A DNA stretch of 64,000 bases from the NCBI RefSeq assembly GCF_900573885.1, contig NZ_UPSE01000161.1, forward strand, positions 248,001 through 312,000, given 5' to 3'. The translations under genes were made by a program, and so were the position numbers. The DNA comes from Pseudomonas viridiflava. GTDB taxonomy: Bacteria > Pseudomonadota > Gammaproteobacteria > Pseudomonadales > Pseudomonadaceae. The notes beneath the pieces were generated by a model. The model saw only the letters and a program-made list of their open reading frames with translations. It was not told the origin of the DNA and searched no databases. Shown one piece after another: positions 23,374 through 34,100 of the stretch (positions are counted from its first letter, which is position 1; every line of letters begins with the position of its first letter).

Positions 23374-25224
23374 ATGCGGCTACGCGTACAAGTCATAAGC
23401 CTGTTGATGTGCTGGCTGGCGGCCTTTAGCTGTCACGCCGCGCTGGTCCAATTGCAAAACGACAACGACCCCGTGCGCCTCGGTCCGCAGCTGGAATACC
23501 TGATTCCCCAGCAGCCGCTGCAGTTCGTCGACGCCCAGCGTTCGCGCGGCTGGCAAGCGGTCAACGCCGACTCGCTTAACCTCGGCCATCAGGAACAAGC
23601 GGTCTGGGTGCGCGTGCACCTGCTCAACCTCGCCACCGTCAACAACTGGTTGCTGGTGATGGAATGGCCGATTCTCGACCGCGCCGACGTACGCCTGTAC
23701 TACCCCGAAAGCCGCACCTGGGGCGCCATGCAATCGGCCGGCGATCACCTGCCGTTCAGTAGCTGGCCCATGGCCGAGCGGCAACTGGTCTTTCCCCTGA
23801 GCCTGGAAAAAACCGAAGAAGCCTGGGCCTACATGCGCATCAGCAGCAAAGAGAACGTCGTGCTGCCGATGCAGATATTCAGCAACGCTCAGTTCCAGGC
23901 ACAAGAGAAAAGCCTGCGCATGCTGCTCGGCATGTTTTTCGGCGCCATGCTCGCCATCCTGCTCTACAACGCCGCCCTGTACCTGTTCACCAAACACCGC
24001 AGCTACGTCTGGTACACGCTGTATCTGCTTGGCGTGATCATTTACGAGCTGAGCATCAGCGGCATCGGCCCGCTCTACGTGTGGCCGGATCTCGGCGAGC
24101 CGGCGCGGCAGATCTACGCCATGTCGGCATTCTGGAGCTTCTTTGCCGCGGCCATGTTCGTACGGACCTTTTTGCGGCTGCCCCGCTACGGTGGCTGGCC
24201 GTTGTGGACGAATAACCTGCTGGCGCTCTACTGGCTGGTTGCGCTGGTGCTGGTTGTTATCCAGCCCGACTGGCTGTACTGGATCGGCGTCAACCAGGTG
24301 GCCCTGGCCTCGTGCATTCTGGCGCTGGTGGTGGCCGTTTCGGCCTGGAAGCGGGGCAACGGCTCGGCGCCGATGTTTATCCTGGCGTGGACCTTTCTGA
24401 TCGTCTGCACGTTTATCCACGTGGCGTCGCTTGAAGGCCTGCTGCCCATCAACCAGGTCACCCTGCGCATGCAGACGTTCGGCTTTTTCGTCGAATTCAT
24501 CCTGCTGTCCGTGGCGTTGGCCGACCGCCTGAACCGCGAGCGTGCCGCGCGGGTGAAAGCCCAGCACAGCCTGCTCGAAGCCCGCGAACAGACCTTGACC
24601 ACGCAACAACAAATGATCGAGGTGCAACGGCGCACCAACGAAGAACTGGAGCACCGCGTGCAGGAACGCACCGCCGCCTTGCAACGAACCAAGCTCGACC
24701 TGGAACAAGCCAACACCGAGCTGACGCGCATCAGCCACACCGACGCCCTGACCCAACTGGCCAACCGCCGCTACTGCGACCAGCAGCTCGCGCACCTGAA
24801 CGACCCGGCGCTGGCCGTGCTGATGATCGACATCGACCACTTCAAACGCATCAATGACACCTACGGCCATCCGTTCGGCGACACCTGCATCAGCGCCGTG
24901 GCGCAGGTACTGAAACAGGCCACACGGCGCAGCGCCGACCTGGCCGCGCGTTATGGCGGCGAAGAGTTTGTCGTGTTGCTGCGCGACAGTAATCCCAAGG
25001 ACGCCAGTGAGCTGGCCGAGCAGGTTCGCCAGGCCGTAGCCGGCATCACGCTCGACAGCGGCACTGAGCAAGTGCAACTCACCGTAAGCATTGGCGTGGC
25101 GTGTAATTCGCCCGAGCAGGCGCTGGATGTGCAGGCGCTACTGGCCGCAGCGGATCGGGCCTTGTACGCGGCCAAGCAGGGAGGCCGCAATCAGGTGCAA
25201 GGCGCGGCGCCGTTGGCGGTTTGA
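23374..25224 (+). CDS. Diguanylate cyclase with 7TMR-DISM sensor
   Basis: 616 residues. A signal peptide is followed by a periplasmic DISMED2-like carbohydrate-binding-type domain (about residues 25-180). Seven TM segments run over about residues 183-390, beginning LLGMFFGAMLAILLYNAALY. A coiled-coil signalling helix (about residues 395-450, ending ELTRISHTDALTQLANRR) connects to a GGDEF domain: MIDIDHFKRINDTYGHPFGD, then GGEEF, with RSAD five residues earlier as an intact RxxD inhibitory site. It is predicted to make c-di-GMP in response to a periplasmic ligand. The ribosome site is AAGGTGA. It converges with gspD. Confidence 0.92.
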   Translation: MRLRVQVISLLMCWLAAFSCHAALVQLQNDNDPVRLGPQLEYLIPQQPLQFVDAQRSRGWQAVNADSLNLGHQEQAVWVRVHLLNLATVNNWLLVMEWPILDRADVRLYYPESRTWGAMQSAGDHLPFSSWPMAERQLVFPLSLEKTEEAWAYMRISSKENVVLPMQIFSNAQFQAQEKSLRMLLGMFFGAMLAILLYNAALYLFTKHRSYVWYTLYLLGVIIYELSISGIGPLYVWPDLGEPARQIYAMSAFWSFFAAAMFVRTFLRLPRYGGWPLWTNNLLALYWLVALVLVVIQPDWLYWIGVNQVALASCILALVVAVSAWKRGNGSAPMFILAWTFLIVCTFIHVASLEGLLPINQVTLRMQTFGFFVEFILLSVALADRLNRERAARVKAQHSLLEAREQTLTTQQQMIEVQRRTNEELEHRVQERTAALQRTKLDLEQANTELTRISHTDALTQLANRRYCDQQLAHLNDPALAVLMIDIDHFKRINDTYGHPFGDTCISAVAQVLKQATRRSADLAARYGGEEFVVLLRDSNPKDASELAEQVRQAVAGITLDSGTEQVQLTVSIGVACNSPEQALDVQALLAAADRALYAAKQGGRNQVQGAAPLAV

Positions 25225-25280
25225 CGATGGCCGCCGCCTGCTGAACCCGATGGTGTTCATGCAGGTGCGGCGGTAGCCGG

Positions 25281-27212
25281 TTACTGAGTGATCACCGGCA
25301 ACTCAGGCGGTGACACTTTCAGCTCCTTCTCGATGCTGTTGACCCGCTCCGGCAGGGTCGGCACGCCCTTTGGAATCTCCTCGTCGGCATAGCGCAACTG
25401 GCGCTCGCGGATGAAGTTGTACTTGCCCTCGGTCAGCTCGTTGGCGTGGTCGAAGTCGTTGATGATGGTGGGCTTGATAAATACCATCAGGTTCTTTTTC
25501 GCCACTTCCTTGCGGTCACTGCGGAACAGGCGGCCGATTAGCGGAATTTTCGACAGAAACGGCACCTTGTCGCCCGAGTCGCGTACCTCGTCCGAGATCA
25601 GCCCGCCGAGCACCAGGGTCATGTTGTCTTTGATCAGCACGCGGGTTTCGATGGAGCGCTTGTTGGTCACGATGTCAGCAGCGCTGGTGTCGTTGGTGAC
25701 GCTGGAGATTTCCTGGTAGACGTTAAGCGTGACCGAGTCGCCCTCGTTGATCTGCGGCTTGATTTTCAGCGTGATACCCACGTCCTGACGCTCGATGGTC
25801 TGGAACGGGTTGGTTGAAGGGTTCGAGGCGCTGGTGGAACTGCCGGTCACGAAGGGTACGTTCTGGCCGACGACGATCTTGCCTTCTTCGTTGTCCAGAG
25901 TGACCAGGTTGGGCGTCGACAGAATATTCATCGAATCGTCAGTCGACAGCGCACGCACCAGCGCTTGCAGCGAGCCGTTGCTGTAAAAACCCAGGCTCAG
26001 GCCGGCGTCGAGCTTGATCGGGTTGGTCGGGAAACTGTCGATGGTGTTGCCCTTGAGCGACGACTTGAAGCCGCCGAATAACCCGTCGCCGCCAAGCGCC
26101 GCTTCCGAGGTTTTCCACTGAACGCCGAGTTCGTTGACCTTGTTATCCGACACCTCGACGATCACCGCTTCCACCAGCACCTGGGCGCGGCGGATATCCA
26201 GGCGTTTCACCACGCCTTCGATAGTTTTCATGATTGCCGGCGGCGCGCTGATGATCAGGGCATTGGTGGTGTCGTTGGCTTGAATCGAGATGTCGGCGGT
26301 GCTGATGCCCACATCTTTGTCCTGTTTTTGCAGGCTGGTGGCGACGTTCTGCAGAATCTGCGCGAGCTCGGAAGCCTTCAGGTAATGCAGGTACATCACC
26401 TGGGTGTCGCGAATGATGTTGCCGGGACGGTCCAGGTTAGCCAGCACTTCGCGCAGTTGCTGGCGTTTGCTCGGGTCGCCGGAAATGAGAATGCTGTTGG
26501 TGCGCTCGTCTACTGACACGCTCATTTTCGCCGCGCCTTCCTGACCCGCCGTCTGCGGCACCAGCGTGCCGAGCATGGCCGACAATTCCTTGGCGTTGGC
26601 GAACTTCAACGGAATCACGTCGATTTCGAACTGCCCGGCGCGGTCGATCTCGGCCACCAGCTTGAGTAGCTGGTTAATGTTCGAGGCGCGGTCGGAAATG
26701 ATCAGCGCGTTGCTGTCGGGGTAGGCGGCCAGGTGACCCACTTGCGGCACCATCGGCCGAAGAATGTTGACCAACTGCGTGGCAGGCACGTGTTCGGTGC
26801 GGATTACCCGCACCACGAGCTGGTCGTCGTTGAGGTCGTTGTCGTCCACCAAAGGCACGCCGGTCTGTTTGGCGTTGGCATCGGGGATCACTTTTACCGC
26901 GTCGGCCGATTCAATCGCCGAGAAACCATGCACTTGCAGCACCGAAAGAAATACGCGGTACGCCTCTTCGGGCGCCATGGCTTCATTGGAAATTACCGTA
27001 ACTTTGCCGGTAACCCGTGGATCAATAATGAAGTTTTTGCCGGTGGCCTTGGCAATCCACTCGATAAACGAGCGGATATTGGTGTCCTGCATATTAATGC
27101 GCACTTCGTCGCCGGGTTGTGGCTCGGCTTCTTCGGCCCAGGTAAATGGGCTGGCGCATACACAGACGAGCAACAGCAGTTTCAAAACGGCTCGGATCGA
27201 CACGTTGGGCAC
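25281..27212 (-). CDS. gspD: Type II secretion system secretin GspD (XcpQ-like)
   Basis: 643 residues. A signal peptide ends near FTWAEEAEP. The N0 domain (VRINMQDTNIRSFIEWIAK), N1-N3 KH-like domains (LVVRVIRTEHVPATQLVNIL; VSVDERTNSILISGD) and the secretin barrel (about residues 330-590) are in order. Barrel landmarks are NILSTPNLVTLDNEEGKIVV and VPFLSKIPLIGRLF. The outer-membrane channel exports folded periplasmic proteins. The start codon is GTG at 27212, four bases after the double stop (TAGTAG) of gspC, so translation is probably coupled. The remaining gsp genes are not in the window. Confidence 0.96.
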   Translation of the reverse strand: MPNVSIRAVLKLLLLVCVCASPFTWAEEAEPQPGDEVRINMQDTNIRSFIEWIAKATGKNFIIDPRVTGKVTVISNEAMAPEEAYRVFLSVLQVHGFSAIESADAVKVIPDANAKQTGVPLVDDNDLNDDQLVVRVIRTEHVPATQLVNILRPMVPQVGHLAAYPDSNALIISDRASNINQLLKLVAEIDRAGQFEIDVIPLKFANAKELSAMLGTLVPQTAGQEGAAKMSVSVDERTNSILISGDPSKRQQLREVLANLDRPGNIIRDTQVMYLHYLKASELAQILQNVATSLQKQDKDVGISTADISIQANDTTNALIISAPPAIMKTIEGVVKRLDIRRAQVLVEAVIVEVSDNKVNELGVQWKTSEAALGGDGLFGGFKSSLKGNTIDSFPTNPIKLDAGLSLGFYSNGSLQALVRALSTDDSMNILSTPNLVTLDNEEGKIVVGQNVPFVTGSSTSASNPSTNPFQTIERQDVGITLKIKPQINEGDSVTLNVYQEISSVTNDTSAADIVTNKRSIETRVLIKDNMTLVLGGLISDEVRDSGDKVPFLSKIPLIGRLFRSDRKEVAKKNLMVFIKPTIINDFDHANELTEGKYNFIRERQLRYADEEIPKGVPTLPERVNSIEKELKVSPPELPVITQ

Positions 27213-27216
27213 TCTA

Positions 27217-27912
27217 CTACTTGGCTTGCGCGAGTTTGCGCTGGATATATTGTTGATAGGCAGTGGGTGAGTTCTGCTCTACGGCGGCAGGTGGTGCAGG
27301 GGGAATTTCCACGGGCGCCTGAGCAACCATGTCGGTGTTATCGGGTTGTATATCGGGCAGTGCCGCGCTGACTTGCGCGGCGGCCGGTTCAGACGTTGTC
27401 GCTGGAGCGGCGCCAGGCATCTCGCCGTAACCCTTGAAACTGATTTGTTCGAGTTTTCCGTTACGTTTCAAGGTGATGCGATGGCTTTCGATGTTCTGCA
27501 CAACAATGCCGGGCCGGGCTTCCTCGCCGCCTTTGAGCATTAACGTGCGGTCGCCGTCTTCCAGAATCACCGAACTTTGCTCGGCGCGGGCCATAAAAAA
27601 GATCGCTGAGACTTGCAGGTTAAGATTACTTTCCGGAAGTTTTTCAAGTGTTTGCGCGGCCAGATCTGCTTCTGCGTTTTTTGCGCCAAATAAACTGAGC
27701 AACGAACTTCCAGGTTTTACCCGCGTGGTTTCGTTAGTTGCCTCGCTATTTTCCGTGCGGGCAATTGGCGCTTGTGTGTTCACGCCGCGAATAAATTGGC
27801 TAGTTTGCCAGCCGAGCGTCGCCAACATGGCAATAGCCAACGCCACCAGCGCACTCAAACGAATTGAGCGGACGGCGAGAAGTTGGTTAAGGCGGGCAAC
27901 TAAGGTGGCCAT
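27217..27912 (-). CDS. gspC: Type II secretion system inner-membrane protein GspC (XcpP-like)
   Basis: 231 residues from the ATG at 27912 (MATLVARLNQ), which has AGGGA about 8 nt upstream; an ORF from 27966 adds 18 unlikely residues. One TM segment lies at about residues 20-42 (LSALVALAIAMLATLGW). The HR domain (about residues 95-165: SAIFFMARAEQSSVILEDGD, GIVVQNIESHRITLKRNGKL) would contact the GspD N0 domain. A Pro/Ala-rich tail ends in a short helix (TAYQQYIQRKLAQAK) rather than a PDZ domain, as in XcpP. It recruits substrates and links the inner-membrane platform with the secretin. Confidence 0.9.
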   Translation of the reverse strand: MATLVARLNQLLAVRSIRLSALVALAIAMLATLGWQTSQFIRGVNTQAPIARTENSEATNETTRVKPGSSLLSLFGAKNAEADLAAQTLEKLPESNLNLQVSAIFFMARAEQSSVILEDGDRTLMLKGGEEARPGIVVQNIESHRITLKRNGKLEQISFKGYGEMPGAAPATTSEPAAAQVSAALPDIQPDNTDMVAQAPVEIPPAPPAAVEQNSPTAYQQYIQRKLAQAK

Positions 27913-27938
27913 GAAATCGTCCCTGTAATGGCGCGGCA

Positions 27939-27966
27939 ATACTATCGGCACAATGTTTACGTGCAA
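27939..27966 (-). promoter_or_regulatory. Possible promoter for gspC-gspD
   Basis: On the minus strand, TTGCAC (27966-27961) and TAGTAT (27944-27939) are separated by 16 bp. The -35 is a poor match. The start of transcription would lie about 20 nt before the gspC ATG, leaving room for its AGGGA ribosome site. Confidence 0.35.
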
Positions 27967-27982
27967 AGACAGCGAGTAACTC

Positions 27983-28010
27983 CGTTGGTCGCTTCGCTAT
28001 TTTCCATGCG
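27983..28010 (-). repeat. 28-bp near-copy of a gspC coding segment in the gspC-giant gene intergenic region
   Basis: Positions 27983-28010 match 27732-27759, inside gspC, at 24 of 28 bases; all four differences are transitions. In the gspC frame three of the four are synonymous, giving R-T-E-N-S-E-A-T-N inside gspC and R-M-E-N-S-E-A-T-N upstream. The upstream copy thus begins a 16-codon minus-strand ORF (MENSEATN..., stop just after 27961). No ribosome site is evident for it. Confidence 0.55.
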
Positions 28011-28058
28011 CTGGTTCACATTTTCTCTGGCTATGCGATTTAGGCATTTGTAACGGGC

Positions 28059-28087
28059 TTGAAATACCTAAAGCGCCTGTATAGCAT
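28059..28087 (+). promoter_or_regulatory. Candidate sigma-70 promoter of the giant gene
   Basis: TTGAAA (28059-28064) and TAGCAT (28082-28087) are separated by exactly 17 bp in a locally AT-rich gap; TATAGC at 28080 is an alternative -10. This would give a leader of about 70 nt before the ATG at 28163. No Pho box or other operator is obvious. Confidence 0.5.
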
Positions 28088-28162
28088 CTCGCCATCGTAA
28101 AGGCTGAGTCTATCAACAGCCTTGTGCTAGATGCACAAATTAAATGGAACTTATCGACGAAT

Positions 28163-31100
28163 ATGCTGCACGGATGCCGCTTCTACGGGTTTCGCCGATT
28201 GCTTGTCGCGCTTTTTGCGCTGACAACGCCGGACGCGTTTGCCTCGGCAGAAGTCGATATTCGCAGCGCGACGGCCCTCGGTTCCGCAGGGAGCGCCAGT
28301 GACTTTGTGCTGGCGGTTACCGATTGCCGGCAGCTCGCCGAAGTCACCATTGTCGCCACCTCCCAACGTCTGTTGCCCATTGACGCCGCACGCGAAAGCG
28401 ATGCGCCGAACAGCTGCGCGTTTACCTTCCGTATCGACGGTGCCAGCGCACTGCAGCCGGCCGTCAAGCTGAAGTTCGCCGACGGCACCACCCAGAATTA
28501 CAGCGAAAACTTCCAGCAAGAGCGCGTGGCGCCGAGCCTGGAGCTGACGCAGCTGGCCATCGAATCCAGCGGCGACGATCAGTTTCTGGTCGCCAGTTTT
28601 GACGCCGCCGATGACATCGACCTCAGCTACGTCAGCTTCACCCTCACCGGCCTGCGCGCCTCCGATCTGCGCGCGGCGGGTGGCGTGGTCAGCCGCGCCG
28701 AAGCCACTGCGTTTTTGCGTATGCCCCAGGGCGCGCGGGTGTTTCCACGCACTGACGGGCAGAGTTCTTACACGCTGCGCCAACGCCTCGACCAGCGCTT
28801 GTCGGCCGACGAAGTGGCCCGCAACGCGCTGGTGATGGTGCAGGCCGTGGCGGTGGATGCCTCCGGCAACCAGAACAGTTATTCGGACATTCGCTTTATC
28901 GGCGACAACGTTGACGAAGCCGCCCGCTCCATCGCCGTACACCCCGACCGTTTACTGTTCAGCGATGCCTTGCAATCGGCCCGCCTGGTGCCGGAAGTAG
29001 ACTTTGAGTTCCGCGGCGTCACGCCGCTCGCCGGACTCGGCACCGGCATCAGTTACCGCTCAGGTGATCCGGACAAAGTCTGGGTCAGCGCTGAAGGGGT
29101 TGTGTACCCCCTGCAAGAAACCGCCGGCCAGGCGGTTTCTGTCTATGTGAGCTACCCGGGGCTCGCGGAAATCAGCCTGCCGGTGATCGTAGATTTCAGC
29201 CGCCAGCTCACCGCCCTGCGCTACGAAGGTCAGGGCGCCGGTCAGCCGTTGGTGCTGCCGCGTTTGAACGGTTTCCAAAGCCTGCCGGCGCTGATCGCCG
29301 TGTTCGACGACGGCAGCGAAGCGCCGCTGGCCGACAGTCTGGCCGTGGAGCTGAAATTGCCTGTCGGCAGCGAAGGCGTACTGGAACGCAACGAACAGGG
29401 CCAGCTGCTCGCCCGCGCACAGATTCCCGCCACCAGCCCGTTGACCTTGCACGCTAACCTGCAGCGCTACCCGCTCATTGGTGTCGACCTGCCGGTTGCC
29501 GCCGAAGACGCCGCGCCAACGGTCGAGCTGCAGCCCGAGGCCACCATCGCCGTGGGTTCAGTGCTGGAACTCAGTGCTGCCGCCAGCGATGACGTCGGCG
29601 TAAAAAGCGTGGAGTTCTGGCTAGACGATGCCCTGGTCGGCCGCCGACTCGCACCGCCGTTTGCCCTGAGCCTGCCGGTAGAACAGGAACTCGAAGGCCG
29701 CACCCTGCGCCTGCGCGCCGTGGCCTTCGACGCCACCGGCAAGAGCACCAGCACGCCCGAACGCCCGGTGAGAGTGGTCGCCAAAAGCAATCCGCAGGTG
29801 CCGGCGTTCCTGTTTGAAAACCCGGTCGATGCCCAGCGCGTGATCGAGAACAGTCCGCTGCGTGCGGTAGTCGCCGTGAACCTCGGCATTCTGCCGGACG
29901 TGGAATACCAGAGCGGCATCAATCTGGTGGAGTACTTCTTCGACGGCACCAAGGTCGGCGAAACCTCATTCCCCGCCTTTGAGCAGCGGCCGCTGGAAAG
30001 CGACCCGAACACCAAGCAGCTGTTCGAAATCTGGCAGGTGACCCTGCAAGTGCCGGAAATTTCTGTGCGCGAAACCAGCCTTGGCTTGTCGGCCCGCGTA
30101 CACGCCTCCAACGGCGGCGTCACCGATGCGCCGGCGCGCCTGATTCGCGTGCTGGAAAACCAGCGCCCCATCGCCCGCATCACCCAGCCGGCGGCCGGCA
30201 GCATTGCTACCGTCGGCCAGACCTTGTCGGTCACCGTGGAAGCCAGCGACGACACGCTCGACGGCGGCACCGACATATTCCTGCTGGTGAACGGCGAAGA
30301 AGTCGGCGCCTATCGCCATGTGGTCGACAACTACGACGGCAACGCCTTTGGCCTGCGCAGCACCACCCACACCTTCCAGTTGCCGATCAAGGCCGACTGG
30401 CTCGGTCGCACGCTGGAGCTGCGTGCGCAAGCGGTCGACCTGCACCAGCAAAGCAACCAGTCCGAGCCGCTGCTGATTCCGGTCAAAGGCGACCAGGCGC
30501 CGACAGTCGCCATGAGTTATCCGGTAGAAGGCGCCCATCTGGTATCTGGCCAGCCGGTTGAATTTCGCGCCAACGCCACCGACGACCTGGGCCTGCGCCA
30601 GGTCGACTTCTATGTAAACGACAAGCTGGTCGGCAGCGACCTGCGCGCCCCTTACAGCGTGGTGTACCAGGCGCCGCCGGGCGTTGAGAGCGAAACGCCG
30701 CTGGTGCTGCATGTGGTGGCCACCGACTCCGCCAACCAGACCGCGCGCAGCCCGGCGGTGAACGTCACCCTCGGCAAAGACGAAGAAGACCCGGTGCTCA
30801 ACCTGGCCTCACCGGCCATCAGCGTGAGCGATGCCGGTCAGGATCTGGCACCCGTGGTGGAAAACAGCACCTTTGTGCTCAAGCTCACCGGCTACGACAA
30901 CGTTGGCGTCGAGCGTCTGGAATTGTTCGGTGTGGCCAAGCAGGCCGGCGTCGGTTATTACCTCACCGGCAACCTCAACGACCGCCTCAGCAGCGTTGAT
31001 GGCGACCTCACCGTGCAACAAATTCCCGGTGCGTTGAAGGCCTACTCAAGCATCAAAGTGGTCGCCGCGCCGGCGTTCAAACACCTTGATGGCGTGCGCT

Positions 31101-34100
31101 ACGACCGCTACCCGATTCGCGCCGTGGCCACTGACGGCACCGGCAACGACAGCGAACTGCAAGTGCTGATCGGCGTCGGCGACGACAACAAGCCCGAAGT
31201 GCGCGCCCTCAGCCCAACCCAAGGCAGCGTCTACAGCCAGGACACCTTGAATGTCGACGTGGTGGCCCGCGACGACCGCGCCGTGCATGCCCTCGAAGCC
31301 AGCCTGTGGGCCGAAAACGCCAGCGCGCCGCTGTGGCAAAAGCGCGTTGACCAGGCCGGCGGTCTCACGCCCGGCCCGGAAACCGTTAACCGTTTGAGCG
31401 TCGACCTCAAAGCGTTGAACCTTGGTAATCAGCCGCGTCAGCTGCGCCTGAAAGTGGCTGCCGTGGACGACGGCGGCCAGACCGGCGACAGCAAAGAGCT
31501 GGCCGTGAATATTCTCGCCGACACCCTGGGTCCGCGCCTGGCCGTGACCTCGCCCATCCAGGGCGCGCCGCTGTATGCCGGCAACAAAGTGACGGTGAAA
31601 CTGCGCGGTGTAGACGACACCAAACTGATCAGCCTGCGTGCCCTCAGCGGCAGCACGGTGCTGCACAGCCGCACGCTCACCGCCGAGCAGCAAGCCGCCA
31701 GTTTCGACGATCAGTTCGAGCTCACCGTGCCGAGCGAAGGCGAAGAGTTGGTGATCGAGCTGCAAGGTAAAGACCATTACAACAACGAAGCGGCGCCGAC
31801 GCTGTGGCGTTTCCCGTTGAGCAAAGACTTGCCCCCAGTCGTCAGCGTGCGAGCGCCGGCGCCGGGTGCGCGCCTGTATGAGGGCGAGGCCTTCACCGCC
31901 CAGGTACTGGCCACCGACGACCGCAAAGTCGCCAAGCTGGAATTCTTCCAGCGCCAGGGTGGGCAAACCCAGGTGCTGAAAACCGTGACCGGTAGCGAGC
32001 TTGAAAAAGGCGCGGGCGGCTACCTCGGCGCGGCCTTGCGCGTGCCGAACAAAGCCGGCGCCGACACGCAGATGGGCGCACGCGCCACCGACAGCGCCGG
32101 GCAGGTGACCGAAGCGTCGTTCGAGCTGGACATCATCGACGACACCGAAGCGCCGACCCTGCAACTGAACAAGCCGGCCGGCGAGTTCAGCCTGCAACCG
32201 GGCGCCAGCTTCGAGCTGCAAGGCAGTGCTGGCGACAACCAATACGTCGACGGCATCGACGCGGTGTTCATCGACCCGATCAGCAAAGAAGAACACGCCG
32301 TGGCCTGGACCTTGTTCAGCCGCATGGACCGCGTCGAAACCGTCAAAGTGCCCAACCCCGGCACGCTGGGCGCGGTGCTGGTAGGCCAGCGCTTCTACGC
32401 CGACTTCGAAGCGCGCTTGCGCCTGACCCCGGAGCTCAGCCGCCGTTACGCCGGCAAAGTGCTGCAATTGGTGCTGCGCGCCCGCGACCGAGGCGTCAAC
32501 GAAACCCGCTCGCCGCCGATCAATGTGAAGGTGCTGGCCGACGAAGCCGGCCCGCTGATCAATATCCAGGAACCCGCCGAGCGCCTGTTCGACCGGCAGG
32601 AAACCAGGCTGCAAGTCAGCCTCAAAGACGACACCGCCGTTGCCTCCTATGAAGTGCGTCTGCTCGACGACGAGGGCCGCAACGAAGTGCTGGCCAAGGC
32701 CAGTGGCCTGAGCGACACCGACGTCAACGTGCCGGTCGCCGGCCAGCAAACCCTGATCGACATCCAGCGCTACCGCCCGCAAGCCGAACCGATTGCCCTG
32801 ACGCTGACCGTCACCGCCACCGATCTGCTCGGCAACGCCAGCGTGCAAACCCGCCGTCTGCTGATTCAAGCCGACCAGCCGCCGAAGCTGGCCTGGCGTG
32901 ACAGCTCGCCATCGACCCAACAAGAGCGCGGCCAGCCGCTGCGGGGCAGCCTCAACGTCAGCGACGACGTAGACAAGAACGCCATTCGCCACCTGCTACT
33001 CATCAGCTCCTTGCGTGAGCTCACCGGCAGCCGCGCCGCCAAGGGCCTTACGCTGCGTAACGAGCGCGATGAAAACCTCGCGCAAATCGCCTTCGCCTAT
33101 CCCGAGGCGGGCAGCTGGCAGGGCGCGTTGCTGTACAACGAGAAGCCGTTCCTTACCATCGCCAATGGCCGCCTTATTGCTCAGGGCGGCGAAGAATCCA
33201 ACGCGCCGCGCAGCCTGAAAATCGGCAGCCAAACGAGCTTGTGGGAAGCTGAAACCTTCTCGCGCAACCTCTGCCAGGTGCGCCCAGCCAGCCGCGAAGT
33301 GCAGGCGGTCAACGGCCTGCTCGACCTCAAGGCGTTGGTCACCGACGACATTACCCGCCTCGTCCTGCGCCCACGTGGCGGCGCGCCGGCGTTTATTCGT
33401 GAGCTGCAATTTATTGCCCAGGAATCGGCCGCCGCCGACGTCGCCATGGCCAGCGGCACGCGCGTTCCAGGCCGTTTTGCCCTGACGCTGTTGCTGCAAG
33501 ACGGCACCGATGCCGCCGCGCAAACCGCCTTCCTGCAACTGGCACGCAGCGGTTCGCAAAACGACGCCGAGGCGAACTTCGCCGCATTGATGCCGATTCC
33601 GGTGGAAGCCCAAGGCACGGGCGTGACCCTACTGGGCCACGCCGCCGATCGCCTCTCCCACGAACGCAGCGAACAAACCCTGAGCGCGTTGCTGCAACAG
33701 GCGCTGATTGTCGACGAGCAAGCGCCCACGGCCCGTCTGATCAGTCCGGTGGCCGGCAGCGTGGCCATTCCCATGCAGCAGCTGGATCTCAAGTTGGGCT
33801 TCAGCGACGACAGCCTCGCGCTGAAAAGCCTGCGCCTGCTGGAAAACCGCAGCCGCACCGTGCACGACCTGGGCGTCAGTTACGGCCAGACCACCTGGCA
33901 AGTGCCGTACAGCGTGCCGAAGAATTTCAGCAGCGGTGAGTTGGAGCTGACCCTGATCGCTGAAGACTTCAGCGGCCGCAGCAGCGAGCACAGCCTGGTC
34001 TACCCGCTGCAAGCCAACGAAAAACCGCAGCTGAGCTTCACCGGCTTTAACACTTATTGGGTCAACGGCCACTACGAAAAAGCCCTGACCGACCCGGCGC

